DNA from: Gnetum montanum
Lineage: Eukaryota > Streptophyta > Gnetopsida > Gnetales > Gnetaceae
DNA: 64,000 bases
Assembly: GCA_015680685.1 (NCBI GenBank)
Contig: MNCI01034976.1
Coordinates: 71,077-135,076 of the forward strand
Reading direction: 5' to 3'
Below the pieces are notes generated by a model that had not been told where the DNA came from, did no database searches, and was given only the letters and a program-made list of their open reading frames with translations. Both the position numbers and the translations under genes were made by a program. Shown here one piece after another: positions 10,720-23,354 of the stretch; the first letter of the stretch is position 1; the number at the start of each line of letters is the position of its first letter.

Positions 10720-13700
10720 TTGGAGCACGTCATTTGTAAAGTTGTAAAGGTGCGAAAGTGTGAAGGTGTTAGAACTGCAACAATGGTGCCGAAAGTGAGA
10801 GGGAAGAACACCAAATTGGTGAAGATTGATGAGGTGCAAGGGAGTGTACAACATACCTCGCAGGCGGTGGTCGAAGTGAGAGACCCTACGCCTTTGAATC
10901 GGTAGGCCATCCCTTGCTTATTCGTGTTACTTTTGCAGTGTTTATTCTTGTAGCATTGCCTGCGTAAATTTAAAATTTTAGACTATGAACCTTGCATTAA
11001 AATGAGGGTTTATACACTAGGACTGTGTCTATCGCCGTTGTTAGGGACAAACCTTGTACTGTTGCAAGGGTTTAGATGATTTTGGCATGAATAGCTAAGC
11101 GTAATTTGTAGATTTTTTGTATTTTAAGCATGCAAATCTGAGTTTAGACATTGATGTGTTTATTATTGTCTTTGTACAGTATCATGTTAAGACCCGTCTT
11201 AATCATCCTGGATATAGTTGGGGTTTTATGCTACATAAACCCAATCGTACCTAATGTTCCTCCCCCACAGACTCGGTTGCATGGGAGGGCCATATGGTTT
11301 CAAAAGGGTGTGCTGGAGTTTCTGCAGTTTTTACTACATAACTACAGCATTATTGTATGGTCACACCTGTTAGGAGAGATCGCTGGCGCCATTTTGGAGC
11401 ACCTGCTAGTGGGTTCAACGTAGGGAATTCTAGATTTCTTGACAGATGGGGATATCGATACTAGTCATCCCCAGGACCGCGAACTTAGCGCCAGAGGGTT
11501 AAGATGCTTAAGTTGGATTTGGGAAATGGCTCAGTTTAGCTGTTACCACGCATACAACACTTTGTTTGTGGCCCATCACGTCTCAACCTATTTACAGAAC
11601 CCACCAGGCACGGTGTATTATTCAGGGGGTGAGTGGTTTTTATTGGCAATATTGTCATTATATGTCTATTTTCTGAAGCGTAAGATAAACATATGTGGTA
11701 TGGTACAGGTTTTTTATCCATGAGAACAAGTTAGTAGGCAATGGTGATACCTTAACTTGGACTGAAATGACAATAAAGGCGTTTACCTCTACTAGCAATG
11801 TACGCGCTGGTGTAATGGGGCAGATTGGCTTCGACATTCATGAATAACCCACCCGTTATGTTGACGCTTTCGAGAATTGCCAGAATCTTGGGTGGCTACA
11901 TGATGATTGGACCTTGGATCCACCCCTTACTGTTGAGGACGTGCAGAGGAAACTTCCTCCATTTCCTTTGCCATTTGGGCCTGGTAAAATTGCTGCGTAT
12001 TTTATTGTTGCGTGGTGTAATTGTGAATTGTGAATGTCGTGTAATAGTGTTTTTTTGACATGTGTCTTGCATTGTTCAGTCAGGGAATCCTAGGAGATTA
12101 CCCTTACAATTTCCAGCCACGAGGCGAATACCCTTCTCTTCTGCTATGGCGACATCAAGGAGGCACAATGTTAGCTTGGCCATGCGGCGGCCCTAGTTGC
12201 AGTGGTTACCAAGCTACGCCAAGCGAGGCTAATGCACTTATTTTTGGCCGTAACCCCTGATGTCCCTGCCAGTGAAATGTTAACCCTGGTCAACTCCTTT
12301 AGCGAAAGGGCTGAGCGCTTTTGCACGCGCGTGCATCACGTACGTGTACATTTTGATATTGATGCTCAGCTTTTTACAAACCTTTTCGGCATCCCCTCTG
12401 ATAGCCTTCCCATAGAGGAAAAGGCGAAGAGGAGACTTTCTTGTTAGGAATGGCTGGAGGAGTGGTTAGGGGCCAAGAAGGAGCCTAAGGGGATCCCTTG
12501 TGAGAAGATTGAACTAGAGATTGCCAAGATGATTTATCCCCTATTTCGGGCTCGGGCTTTCCCTAAAACACTCTCGTAGGGGAAGTTCTTTTCCATAGAA
12601 CAGACCCATATCATGCGGAAGGTTATGGAGGAAGGGACCCAGTTCAACTGGGCAAGCTATTTTGCTGAGGGATTACGCACTGAGATGATTAGGCTTTGCC
12701 AGAAGCTTGATTCTCGTTTCAACATGCATTATGCCTTCTTCATAGCTTGCCTTCGGTGTTTTGCCAAATTTTTGGTTATCCAGAGGAATGGGGTATGGGT
12801 GCAGCAAGACTGAGACCAGCTATCCAAACCTTGGATTACCCACATTTTTGGCACTACCTGTGGACAGGATCCCCCAGAAGGGATTGACGAATCTCTGTCT
12901 ATAACGATAAGGGATTTGGCGGCGTCTCAAGTGCAAGGCCTTGACAGCATAGACGGGGTGATGCCCACTTACATTGGTGAGGCTTCACGAGGGAAATGCT
13001 TGGTGGCAGAAATTGTAGAGCCTTTGGCTTGGTGTAAAAGGCTTCACTTAATCGAGGCCCCTACGGAGCCTGGGAGTGGCACATGTTGAACCATGCAAGT
13101 CAGAGTTCAACGGAGTAAACCTCCGCCTGGTAAGCGTAAAAGAAGCATGGTGAAAGTTATTGTATTATGCAATTTTTATTTAGGATATTTTGAATCGTCT
13201 AAAGATGTATCTAATTTGAACAGTGAGAGCTACGAAGAAGTTGACCCCTAAGACAGGGGCAGTAATATTAAGTCGTGGGGAAGGGGCCTTGGTTTTGGAA
13301 GAAGAGGCCCCAGCTGTTAGGACTAGCAACGCATGGACCCTTGTGTGTGAGGAGAGGGAGGAGGCAGGAACTATTGACGTACTCCCCACTGTAATAGGCA
13401 GAGGTAGTAAATGTATTGGATGTCTTGAGGCATTTTGTTAATAATTAGGATTTTTAACTAAATTATGCTACAGGTGAAGAAGATGCATCCACGCCCACCT
13501 CTATGAGCAGAACATGGAGAGAGTTTCCTAACAAGATTGCCTTCATGGAAGGCGTTGTCAGCGATATGATCGAGCGCCTTGAGCCCGTCGATCCTGGAGC
13601 CGATATGTTATATCATCAATGGGTTTACTTTATTAGAAAGTGGTAATGTTTCATTTATATTGATAATGTTTACTATCAGGAGCTCGCCTTCAATGGGACC

Positions 13701-14808
13701 CAATGGAGCCCATTGATTTGGACACAGTGGAGCCTCCATCTGATGGGGCGTTCGTGCCACGCAGCATTTATGAGGAGATGCATAAATGTGCGTTATGCTC
13801 GACTCGCTCCTTGTGGGAGAGTAAGAGTGTCAATGAAGACCTCTGGAAAAGGCTGCAAAGGTTAGAGAGGGAGAAGGAATCTCTGGCTAGAGAGGTCGGA
13901 GACTTAAAATCGCGATGCAAGTTCCTGCAGGCGCAGGAAACGGGTGAGGAGGACTGGCGCACAGCTGTGATTGACTACTCTAGCTATTGAACCGCAATTA
14001 GGAACAATGTGCAAACCAGTCGGGAGTTGGTGGTGCAGCGGATGCAGATAGAGCTATTATCGTAGAAAAGCCAAGACTGGAAGGATTTCTGTGCAAGCAT
14101 GCAAGAGTGGGGGTAGAAAGAAAAGGATCACAAGCATTTGTATAGGCAAGAGAGTATCGCTTATCATTAGCATTATCGTGATTCTACCGTCGAAGCTCAA
14201 TGCTTGTGAGTATTCCTGGATGTCATTGGCACATCCTAAGCTTTCGAAAAGTTTCAGGAGCAGGTGACAGTAAGCGCGTCACCGGAAAGAGAAATGACTC
14301 TTCCCAGGGGTGAGACTACTGTCCCTACTTTCTTCGCTGACCTACCTCGCTAGACCAGTGTGGAAAAGGGGAAGGTGAAAGCTAGTGCTACTCTGGGGAA
14401 CAACGTATGGTCTGAATTAACTGAGGATGAAATCATGCAGTGCCTATGGGTCAGTTTCGAAAAGCTCCCTTTTGCTGTGGAAGCAGGACCATCACGAGTA
14501 AGTTTAAACATTATTGAATCTAATTTTTCTTGATTGTGATGTCAAGTATTTGCTAACGCATTTGCTGTATATAGGTACAAGAATTGGAGGGTGAAGGCGA
14601 ACAGGATGAGGTACAAGCACAAGAAGAGGAGCGTAATAGCAAAGAGCATCCTCTTGTGGAGCCGACGTTGGAGTAAGGGAGTCGTGGGGATGGCATTCCT
14701 CACGAAGGAATACCTTCTAAGAAGGATGGCCCACTTGAGGAGGATTTATTAGGCTTGGAGCCTGACCTAAGGGATACTGGTGATAGTGGCACTAGGGGAG
14801 ATGCGTAA
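10720..14808 (+). pseudogene. Element A antisense gene: spliced, HAD/FCP1-like domain plus conserved C-terminal regions
   Basis: This gene runs opposite to A, between protease and RT. Exons read by eye with GT-AG borders: 10720-10901, 11180-11628, 11709-11983, 12080-13129, 13224-13403, 13474-13606, 13680-14497, 14575-14808. Exon 2 resembles FCP1/NLI-interacting-factor phosphatases: LIILDIVGVL at the place of LxLDxDGTLV, then FLHNYSIIVWSH and YNTLFVA...NPPGTVYY where the family has SNTLLIDDSP...NPPNT. The first Asp survives, the second is Val, and the C-terminal DD pair is absent, so phosphatase activity is unlikely. Exon 4 has a conserved unassigned region (LFGIPSDSLP, FPKTLS, FNWASYFAEGL). 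Exon 7 is charged and helical (LEREKESLAREVGDL). The first codon is TTG where B has ATG. Stops such as SC-stop-EWLEEW and one near 14673 show decay. The same gene is in element B. Confidence 0.75.
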
Positions 14809-15610
14809 CTGTAACTTACGCATAATTTTATTGATTGGGATTGAACAATGGTTATATGAATGTTGACAACGTTAGCATTAAGCTTTTCTATATGGTTTTA
14901 AATGCTATTTGTATATTTATTTGTTTTTTGGTTTTATATAGTTATTTGTAAAGCATAAGCGGAATTGTTAAAGACTATTGATAGTTGGCATTGCTATAGC
15001 ACGAAATTGCTAGTTTAAGGCCATCATGGGCTGCCAGGTAGTGTTTGTGTAAGATACGAGGTAGTTTCAGGCCATTGCTAGTTTAAGGCCATTGCGGGCC
15101 GTTACTAGTTTTAGGCCATTGCAGGCCATCTACGTAATTTTGAAAGCGTGCTTGATAATAATGTACATTTTTGCGTAATTGTACTAAAATGATTAAAGAG
15201 CGTAAATAGCGTATATAAAGAAATGTGAATAGCGTAATGAATAGTGAGCGTAAATATGTAACTGCTAAGCGTAAAAGGCAAAATTAGTAGGGACGTGAAG
15301 ATGCGCGTAAATGCCATCCAGATCAATCACTAATTCATAATTGCTTCTTGATGGCCTTCACATTCAGTGATGCATAAGGGTGGAGAGATTTGCGGCCTGG
15401 CTCTTCCACATCACCGTCCTGGAATGGCAGGTTGGATCAAGCTAGACTGTCATCATTCGCTTCGATTTGTTTAGGGATTCAGGGATGGGTTTGATTATCC
15501 GATGTTTCTATCTCCGAACCCCATTCCTCTTCGATATTGTTGACAGTTCTAGGTGTGATTTCGTCACCGCGTATTACAACTTCTCCCCCTACGTAGGGTA
15601 GGTGTATTTC
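14809..15610 (-). repeat. Non-coding stretch with TTTAAGGCCAT and GCGTAA motifs
   Basis: It lies between the antisense gene and protease of A. At 15010-15130 there are about four copies of a motif like CTAGTTTAAGGCCATTGC, related to the gene-border motif seen in B and C. At 15150-15310 GCGTAA/AGCGTA occurs about ten times, the same hexamer family that fills the LTRs. Sequence from 15360 to 15610 still aligns with the tail of the B protease reading frame (EIHLPY) with stops. Confidence 0.6.
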
Positions 15611-16201
15611 CTAGTGTATAGGTGACGAAACTGCCCTCAGTTGGGCTAACCAGGACCTTCCTAGAATTAAGTTGAACCCGGGCATCTCCTCAATGACAAG
15701 GAATGTGGCATCCATTGGGAATTGATCCCCTGCCACAAATTCTATGCACACCGTCCCCTTGACCTGAACCCGTGCTCTGTTGAATGACTTTATGCATGTT
15801 GTTGTTGTGGGACTGATCTGGTTGACCAGACCCAACCTATCCATGATGGGATAAGGAATGACATTTGTAGCTGTGCCGTCGTCCACGTGCACCCTCCGGA
15901 TCTGGTATTGACCGACCCGGATGGTGATAAACATGGGCTCAGTTGTCACTTGAACTTTCTCTGGATCATCTTTGATGGATTCGTCATGAAAGGTCAACGA
16001 GGTAGGTTTAGGTCGCTCAGCGTCGGAGGGAAACATGACAGCGTGTATCGCTTTCTCCTCTACTGGTAAGCTTTCCTCCATAGGTATGGATGTCAGCATG
16101 CGGACCATGGCCTCACGGTGTTTTTGAGATGTCATGAGCAGATTATAGAGGCTCAGCATTGTATTTTTTTGTTTGAGAGCCTGTTTGACTTGTGTAAACA
16201 C
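15611..16201 (-). pseudogene. Element A protease (PR) domain of gag-pro
   Basis: Retropepsin-type aspartic protease. The active-site loop reads VHVDDGTATNVIP near 15870-15890, followed by GDQFPMDATFLV and PGFNLILGRSWLAQL, the typical C-terminal hydrophobic-glycine motif (ILGR). It aligns end to end with the element B protease at 23355-23864. It reads in the same direction as gag with only stops between them, so gag and PR were probably one open frame. A stop follows SSPIH at the lower end. Confidence 0.88.
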
Positions 16202-16228
16202 GTTGAGAAGATCTCGTTCTCGGCTGGC

Positions 16229-18255
16229 TTATTTGTCCCCTCTGTCTTTTTCCATTCGCCCCAAGAGACGAATCTCTCGAGGTGGAACAACGTCAGCCAA
16301 GGAGTTGTTCTTTTTCTTGCCGAGGGGAGGTGGCTGTGGTTCTGTACCTTTGTCTTGCCCAGAAGGCGCGGACGCAGGGACAGAAGCCAAGGGCCTGGGC
16401 CTAGCGAAGCCTAGCGTAGTATGGTTTTTAGCGGCATTACTAGACGCATCCCCTTCCTTTTGCTTATTAGATGATGATTGGTGATTTGTGTTAGAGGCTT
16501 GCCCCTGCGTAAAAGGGGCAGCCGGTGATTTTGACACCCTGAGAATGAAAGGCGCCTTAGGTGTGGGCACGGACATAGCCACGGCTTTATTGTTACTAGG
16601 AGACTGAGTTAAATCTAGAGAATGCACTCGGATGATGAAGGGTGGCCTTGAGACACCACTGGCTGCCGGTGAAAAGCCTGTCCACCTTGGTGAGTTGGTA
16701 GGTACACACAAAACAAAAGGTTGTTTGGGCGGCACCTTCCTCTCACCGTCCATACTCACGACACTAATTGTGTAGGGTGCGTTGTTTGCATTCAACGGAT
16801 CCTTGTACATGTGCAACGCTTGGTTTTCCAGACGCGTTGGACTACTGTCATCTAGTTTGAGTGAGCCATCGTCAATCATGCATTGAATATCATCTTTCAA
16901 TGCCTAGCAGTAATCTGTATCGTGACCACACAACTGGTGGTAGTCACAGAAATGGTCTAGCCTGAAGGACCTCAGAACTGGTGGTTCGTCAGGTAGGGCT
17001 AAAGAAGGATTCTTCAGCAGTTCGCAATGACGTCTGTGACACTTCAGAGCTTCTTCGGATACCTTCTTAGGCTAAATGTATCCTGCCCCTAACAATTGTT
17101 TCAATAGTTTAGAGTGTTTTACAGGCAGGGTTGTATACTTTGAGTGATCTTTACACTCAACATTTGGTTTTGGCTGGGGGGCTTTTTAGGGGTAGCTGTG
17201 TCTTGGCTGGTGCTACCTGCACTAGCCGTGGTCTCAGGAGGCACCGTAGGTGCCTTCTTGTTCTTGTTCTTTGTGCCCTCAGCCAGTGTAGCTACTGTCG
17301 TTGTCATTGCTTTACCTTTGTCCTTACCCTTTTTATGAGCGTTTTTGTAGGCGACATACACCGGGTCTTTGCTGGCCTCCGCAGCATCTTGGATGCTTTT
17401 AGTTTGAGCAAAGGCCTGATGTAAGGAGTTAGGGGAAAGGTAATACAGCTTAGACTTGATAAAGTCATTGACTGCTCCTTTGAAGATGGCCAGTAAGTGT
17501 GGCTCCACGATTGGCTCACGGATTTCATTCAAAGTAGCACTCCAGCATTGTATGAACTTTTGGATTGGTTCGAGGGGGTCTTGTTTCACTCCCATGAGTT
17601 GATCTAATGTGACTTCTGGCTTTAAGTTGTATTTAAAGCGAGTCACGAATTGTGTCAAAAGCTCTTCCAAGGTTGAGATGGAAGAGCGAGGGAGGGCTCG
17701 ATACCAATCTAAAGCTTTCCCTGTCAAAGACATAGCAAAGACACAGATAATCATGTGAGGCCACTGTTGTAACAACAAGGATTCAGATCTGAAGGTGACC
17801 AAGTGAGCGTTAGGATCTCCCTCCCTATTATACTTGGTAAAATGAGGTAAGGACATCCTTGGGGGCAACGACAGCATGGGGACCGTTGGACTAATAGGAT
17901 CATCTTGATAGAAGTCCATGATCTGTATAGTGTCTAAACCAGCGACCTTAAGGTGTCTAACCTCCTCGGTGAGGGTCTGAATAAGCAAGAAGGCCTGATC
18001 TAAGCCAGTCGATGAAGATGTTTGTGCAGGAGGCATAGGGGGTTGAGCTGGGAGAGTGGTGCTGGGGAGTGGAAACAAAGGAATGGTTTGGTCGGCAGAT
18101 GGTGGGGCGAGGATCCCTGCAGACAGGGGCGCCTGTGAGGACCACCACCCACCAGTTTGAGAAGAGAGATTAGCCATCGCTGGCTGCGCAGGATAGGGAT
18201 AAGGATATTGTGGGACCATCTACAGAATATGCGTTACGGGTGCAACTGAGGGTTG
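16229..18255 (-). pseudogene. Element A gag, 3' part (capsid, zinc knuckle)
   Basis: The capsid-type gag domain is clear near 17540-17850: HLVTFRSESLLLQQWPHM, then GKALDWYRALP and LTQFVTRFKYNLKPEVTLDQL. A zinc-knuckle-like motif FCDYHQLCGHDTDYC lies near 16930-16970 (C-x2-H-x4-H-x4-C type, common in Tat gag), followed by DDIQCMIDDG. A proline-rich linker and a conserved REIRLLG segment lead into the protease. Stops occur after DYC and at several other places. The gene is interrupted at 18256 by element B; its N-terminal part is at 35870-36722. Confidence 0.88.
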
Positions 18256-18260
18256 CATAC
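18256..18260. repeat. Target-site duplication of element B, left copy (CATAC)
   Basis: CATAC directly precedes the 5' LTR of B and is repeated at 35865-35869 directly after its 3' LTR. It proves that 18261-35864 entered as one unit into the gag gene of A. Confidence 0.93.
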
Positions 18261-19442
18261 TGAAATACCACAAAATTTCGAGCTTTGCACTTCCTTAGCA
18301 AAAAGCAGGTCTCTACGACCCACAGGCAACCGTGGCTACAGTTGGCGTCACATATTGCAACTTTGGAAGACAAAAGGCTACATTTTCACTAAGTGTACAT
18401 CCCCAGGCGTAGACGGCCAAGCTCACACCTACAGCGTATACGCCTGACGCCTACAGCGTATACACCCAGCGTATACGCCTGGCACTCTACAGCATATACG
18501 CCTGGCACCCCAGCGTGTATGCCTTGGTACTGCAGATGCACACGCTCGACGACAGAATCTCCAATGACAGCCTGAAGACAACACCAAAGAGCAAGGATTG
18601 AAGCAAGTGGACACCCTTCAGTGTATACGCCCAGCGTGTATGCCAGCATCCATCAGCGTATACGCCCAGCATGTACGCCAGCACAACATCTTCACCCAAG
18701 TTCACACACTCAGCACACGCAGCGTATATGCCGACTTGATACGGTGTATATGCCCAACACTTGTATATTGTACATTTGTAAATTGTATGCACCCGGTCAA
18801 CGCGCCACGTGTCGCCCAACCCGAGTCTAGTGTAACAACCTGTATAAAAACCCCATTTTTCCTACTTTAACGAGGTCGGTTGGCAAAAATCCCAGAGCAT
18901 ACCAGAGAACATTTATGCTATGCACCAGAGCTGAAACCCTCTTATGTTGGAAGCCTTGTACGCTGCAGATACTCTCTACGCTCCACCTGCCCTGCGAGCC
19001 AGAGTCATCCCTGTATACGCCGGGGCTTTTCGTCTGCCTTGTGTTCTCACAAGACTGCGTTAGACTGGTGCACTGTACTTTGACTCTGCAATATCATTGT
19101 TTACATTTGCTACATAAGTCCTTTTACAATTTTATGTCAATTTGGCCCACGAACTGTTTACGCCTGTTTACGCTCACGCTTCGTTTGCATCCATTTACGC
19201 TTTACGCTGTTCTGTTGCCTTGTCTACGCCCGCACATCGTTTACGCATAACTTAGCGTATTAGCATTTTGCGTACGCGCGGGGAAATCCTTGTTTGATCT
19301 GCGTGTGGACCACCCAAGGTGCTCTACCTTTGTCGCATTCCAGCTCGCCCTCAGGTGAAGGTAGGGTATTCTGTACGCATCTGGCAATCCTGCAACCTCT
19401 ATTTTTCCTTCTAGCCGGAGACCGACAATTTCAGGCGGTACA
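18261..19442 (+). mobile_element. Element B 5' LTR
   Basis: It begins TGAAATACCACAAAATT and ends GGCGGTACA, matching the 3' LTR at 34596-35864. The part from 18400 to 18760 is packed with GCGTATACGC and its variants, a self-complementary core. A TATA box is at 18843-18850, and TTTACGCT motifs continue beyond it. Confidence 0.95.
18843..18850 (+). promoter_or_regulatory. TATA box of the element B LTR promoter
   Basis: TATAAAAA followed by CCCC, conserved as TATAAAACCCC in the 3' LTR near 35265. Transcription of the element would start about 25-35 bases downstream. Inferred from position and conservation. Confidence 0.65.
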
Positions 19443-19447
19443 GAAAT

Positions 19448-19465
19448 TGGCGCTAGAAGGAGGGC
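19448..19465 (+). other. Element B primer-binding site
   Basis: TGGCGCTAGAAGGAGGGC begins five bases after the LTR end. The TGG start pairs with the CCA end of a tRNA. It matches the A site except for one base (TGGTGCTAGAAGGAGGGC), so both probably use the same or a closely related tRNA, whose identity I cannot fix. Confidence 0.85.
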
Positions 19466-20114
19466 GTCCTAAAACCCTTGTCTGCAAATTTCCTGGCGTT
19501 TACACTGTTAAGCGTCTATGCCGCTAACTGCATGCCGCTCCCTGCTGAAACCCTTCAGTGGTTACGCCACCCAGCCTAAAACCAGAGTCTGTAACTGTCC
19601 AGCGTCTATGCTGTTCAGTATTTACACCTCCTCGTAAAAATTCTCTAAAAGCCATACGATACCTTGTTTACGTTGAGCTTTGCTTTTACGCTGTGCATCG
19701 TTTACGCTATCATAGTTTACGCCCTGCATTGTTACGCTGAGCCTTGTTTACGCTGAACCTTATTTACGCCGAGTCCAGTTTACACTCCCTTGTTTTTTAC
19801 GCTCCCCTGTTTTCACGCTACAACTGGTTTACGCTGTGACCTGTCTTACGCCGAGCTTGTTTTACGCTCCTCACTTTTATGCTGAGCCTTGTCTTACGCT
19901 GACTTGCTTATGCTACACCCTTTTTTATGCTGTACCTCTATGCTGTACACTGTCTGGCGTATACGCTGAGCCACTTACGCCGTAGACTCGTCTACGCTCA
20001 ACGCCTACGCTGTATACGCTGTCACTATACGCAGTCCATTGAAGCGTATACGCTGCATACTACACGACACTAACTTCGCATCTTCAGACAGATTCACCTC
20101 CATGACATATCATC
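19466..20114 (+). repeat. Element B leader with dense TTTACGCT motifs
   Basis: Untranslated leader between PBS and gag. TTTACGCT, TACGCC and TACGCTG recur at short intervals from about 19490 to 20060, roughly every 15-25 bases. No reading frame has a recognised domain. Confidence 0.75.
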
Positions 20115-23100
20115 ATGAACCCCACAAACAATACTACGGATGCCACCACTCAAGCCACCAACATCATAGACACCATGGCTATTCAACAGCCCATCATGCA
20201 ACACCCGGGAGTACAACCCGTAGCGGAACCCTGCCGGTCCCTAAGGTTGCAGGGGAGAGATCCAGCCTCCAACATTATCACCCAGGATCAGTATAATTTC
20301 ATATATATTAAGTTACAAGCTGGCCTGGTCGTTGATCGAGTCAAAATGGAAGTCAAGAGGCAATTCAAAATCTTCTACAGAGGGGGATATGAGTTCACAC
20401 CTTCCCCATATGACCTAATTCTGATTCCCGAGCAGTACTCAGAACTCATCACACAGCTCCTCTTGCAAAGGAACCACACGCTAGGTCAGCATGCGCTCGA
20501 GACCCGACTAGAGGAAGAGGATGACTTCGCTGCCCAGTCCGAACACGAGGACTCCTACCACACTCTCAATCCGCAAGCGCACACTAATCCCATTTTTCAT
20601 CCAGACGCAGGGGAGATCATGCCCCTCCAACCCCTCAGAACAACTCACACGCAAATGCCTCCATCACACACATTCTCATTTTCCCATGTGCCACCTCCAT
20701 CTAATCCTCGATTGAGCACGCTCCCCCTCACCATCATTCCTGAGGTAGCAGTCGGCCCATCTTCACAAGCATTACCCCCTCACGACAGCGTGGGAGTAAC
20801 ACTCCCACCCCGAGTGATAGGGATGCCACACGTCATACCGGCCCCCACATCCGCCCACTACATCCCACACGTTCAAACACATACAGCCCCTTCTACCACC
20901 ATAACCCAACATGGAGTCCCTTCACAAAACGTAGTTATACCCCGGGTAACGATGAGTGCTCAATCGCAGCAACATCAACCTCCTAATTATAACCTACCAC
21001 CATGTATGGTTCAACCAGCCAACGTTCCTCCAGTACAGCCACCACCACAGCAATCACAGCGTTTCCCCTATCACGTGCCATAGGTACAACCCCATCCGCA
21101 GCAGCAACAACATTTCCCTTACAACATGCCATCCGTAGTACCGCCCACCGCTAACTTCCCACAAGCACAACAGCCGATCGCTCAGCTTTCAGCCTTTCAA
21201 CCCACAACCCAATAGTCTAACTTGTATACAGCCCCACACCCCTAGCCTGTAGCTTCACCGAGCACCCAAGATTGGGCGGACGCTAAAAAACTAATGCAGG
21301 AATTGACAAACGAGGTGAAACGCCTCAAAATAGCTGCCGACGGGGAGCTGAAGGTAGTGGATTTCTACAATGACAACCCCATCAGCTCCTCTGTCCCACC
21401 TTTGACTTTGCCCAAAGGCGTCCCCTTACCGACATTGACTAAATATAACGGGAAAACAGACCCCAACGCCCACCTCATAACATTTCGATTGGAATGTGCG
21501 CTCCTCCAGGCATGGCCTCATTCCATCCTCCGAGTGTTCCTCATGTCCCTTGCAAGGAGAGCGCTTGACTAGTACCGGGCCCTGCCTAAGAACTCTATCT
21601 TTTCCTTGGACGATCTTTTACGCCAGTTTGTGACCTGGTTCAAGTACAACTTGAAACCCAAGGCCACACTAGATAGCCTCATGCAGGTCAAGCAAGCACC
21701 GCTTGAACCTGCATAAAAGTTTATTCAGAGATGGAGCGCGGCTCTCAACGAGCTACATGAGCCAATCTCTCCAACTTATCTACTCACAATTCTAAAGGGG
21801 GCTGTCAATGACTTCTTCAAGTCCAAGTTATACTACCTTAACGTGCGGGATCTTAATCAGGCATTTGTGTAGATAAAAAACATAGAGGAAGCGACTCAAA
21901 ACAGCCATGACCCGACATAATTGGCCTTCAGAAACCAACACACTAAAAAGGATAAAGAGAAAGCTAAGACAACGATAGCAGCGATAGCAGGGACCCAACA
22001 AACCAACATCACACCCCAACAAAAACCACCCGCAACCCCTACTAACTACTATAAACCCACTCCCACAACAGCCCCGGAGTCATCATCATCACAGAACCCG
22101 CCAAACCATACACGCAATTTCGAGAGGAAAGAACCCTCTCAATACACACCTCTGCCGATGAAACCATCTCAACTCTTTGATCAGCTCTTGAAAGCTGGGC
22201 TAATGACACACAAGCAGTTATCCCCTGTGGCTATCCAAAGACACAAACGGTTCTGCCAACTCATATAGAACCCAAGCTTAGCAACCCCGGATGAGCCACT
22301 CGTACCCAAAGGCTTTAGGATGGATCGCTTCTGCGACTACCACCAACGCAATGGGCACAAAACAGATTACTACTTCAACCTGAAGCAGGATATCCAGCGG
22401 ATGATCGATGACGGAAAAATTACTTTCGATGAGGCTAACCTGGTCCAGTTGCAAAATCAGGCTATGGGGGTGTACAAGGATCCCCTGAACACCCAAGAGG
22501 CCCCATACATGATTACCGCGATCTACTTCAATGATGATTCCGAGGCAAGTAACATTAACACCATCTACCTCCAAAACACACACGAAACGTCTCATAGGCC
22601 ATTTGTAGTGCAGATTCCTCCCGCCGTGACTACACCCACACCCCAATCACCACACGTCCCCCAGCAGCCCTATGTTGTCCGTATACCTTCAGCCATACCC
22701 ATACCCTTAAAGCTACTAATTCCTCACACTCGGCTTGCTCCCTTCGTAGTCTGAGCGCCATCGGCTGTTGCAACAGCGGAGGCCCAACCTCCACCAAAAC
22801 CAACCCCGTACATCGTTAGGAAACCTGAAAGTCCTAACAATTATCAAACGTCCACCTCACAGGTGCAAGGCAAACCTCGTCCTTACGTCATTAAGGTCCC
22901 TGGTCAGCCTTCGGCTCAAACACTTTCCACTGACCAAACACAACTCCGCTCGTCCCCATATGTGGTGCGCATCCCAAGATAACCTGAGGCTCCGCGACCA
23001 GCTCCACCCCCATGCCACATGCGAGAACGCATAGCTGATAGGCTTATGCGTGAACGATTGGAGAAGGAGCGCCAACAGTTGGCTCTGGGGCCACCCAAGC

Positions 23101-23342
23101 CTACTCCACTTAGCTCCATACCCATGTCATCATCTAACAACCAACCAAACGTAGGCAGTAGCGGTAAACCATCTAAGACCCAAGAACCACTCGAATCGGC
23201 AGTTCCAAACAAAGATGACAAAGCGACAAAGCGAGAAATAAAACTGTTGGGCCCAATGGACCGAGTCATCGCCTGTAAAAACGTCCCTGACAGTAAAGAC
23301 TTTGCGATGGCCTTAACACAAGTCACCCAAGTGCTGAAATAG
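20115..23342 (+). pseudogene. Element B gag
   Basis: Structural protein of the virus-like particle. The N-terminal part (20115-21083) has the QYNFIYIKLQAGLVVDRVK region and an acidic EEEDDFAAQSEHED stretch, then a long Pro/Gln/His-rich linker. The capsid domain lies at 21294-21860 (HLITFRLECALLQAWPHS, then LARRALD-stop-YRALP). A zinc-knuckle-like motif FCDYHQRNGHKTDYYF is at 22320-22380; the last cysteine is Tyr. The C-terminal REIKLLGPMDR segment is near 23240. Stops near 21081, 21214, 21570, 21716, 21870 and 22268 replace W or Q codons in several cases, fitting C-to-T or G-to-A change. The start is the ATG at 20115, near the equivalent start in A. Confidence 0.9.
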
Positions 23343-23354
23343 AAGAACACTTCT

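Noticed and set aside
10720-14808. Reading the antisense blocks as an ordinary host gene into which the element inserted
   Set aside because: The same gene lies at the same place, with the same exon borders, in both A and B, so it travels with the elements.
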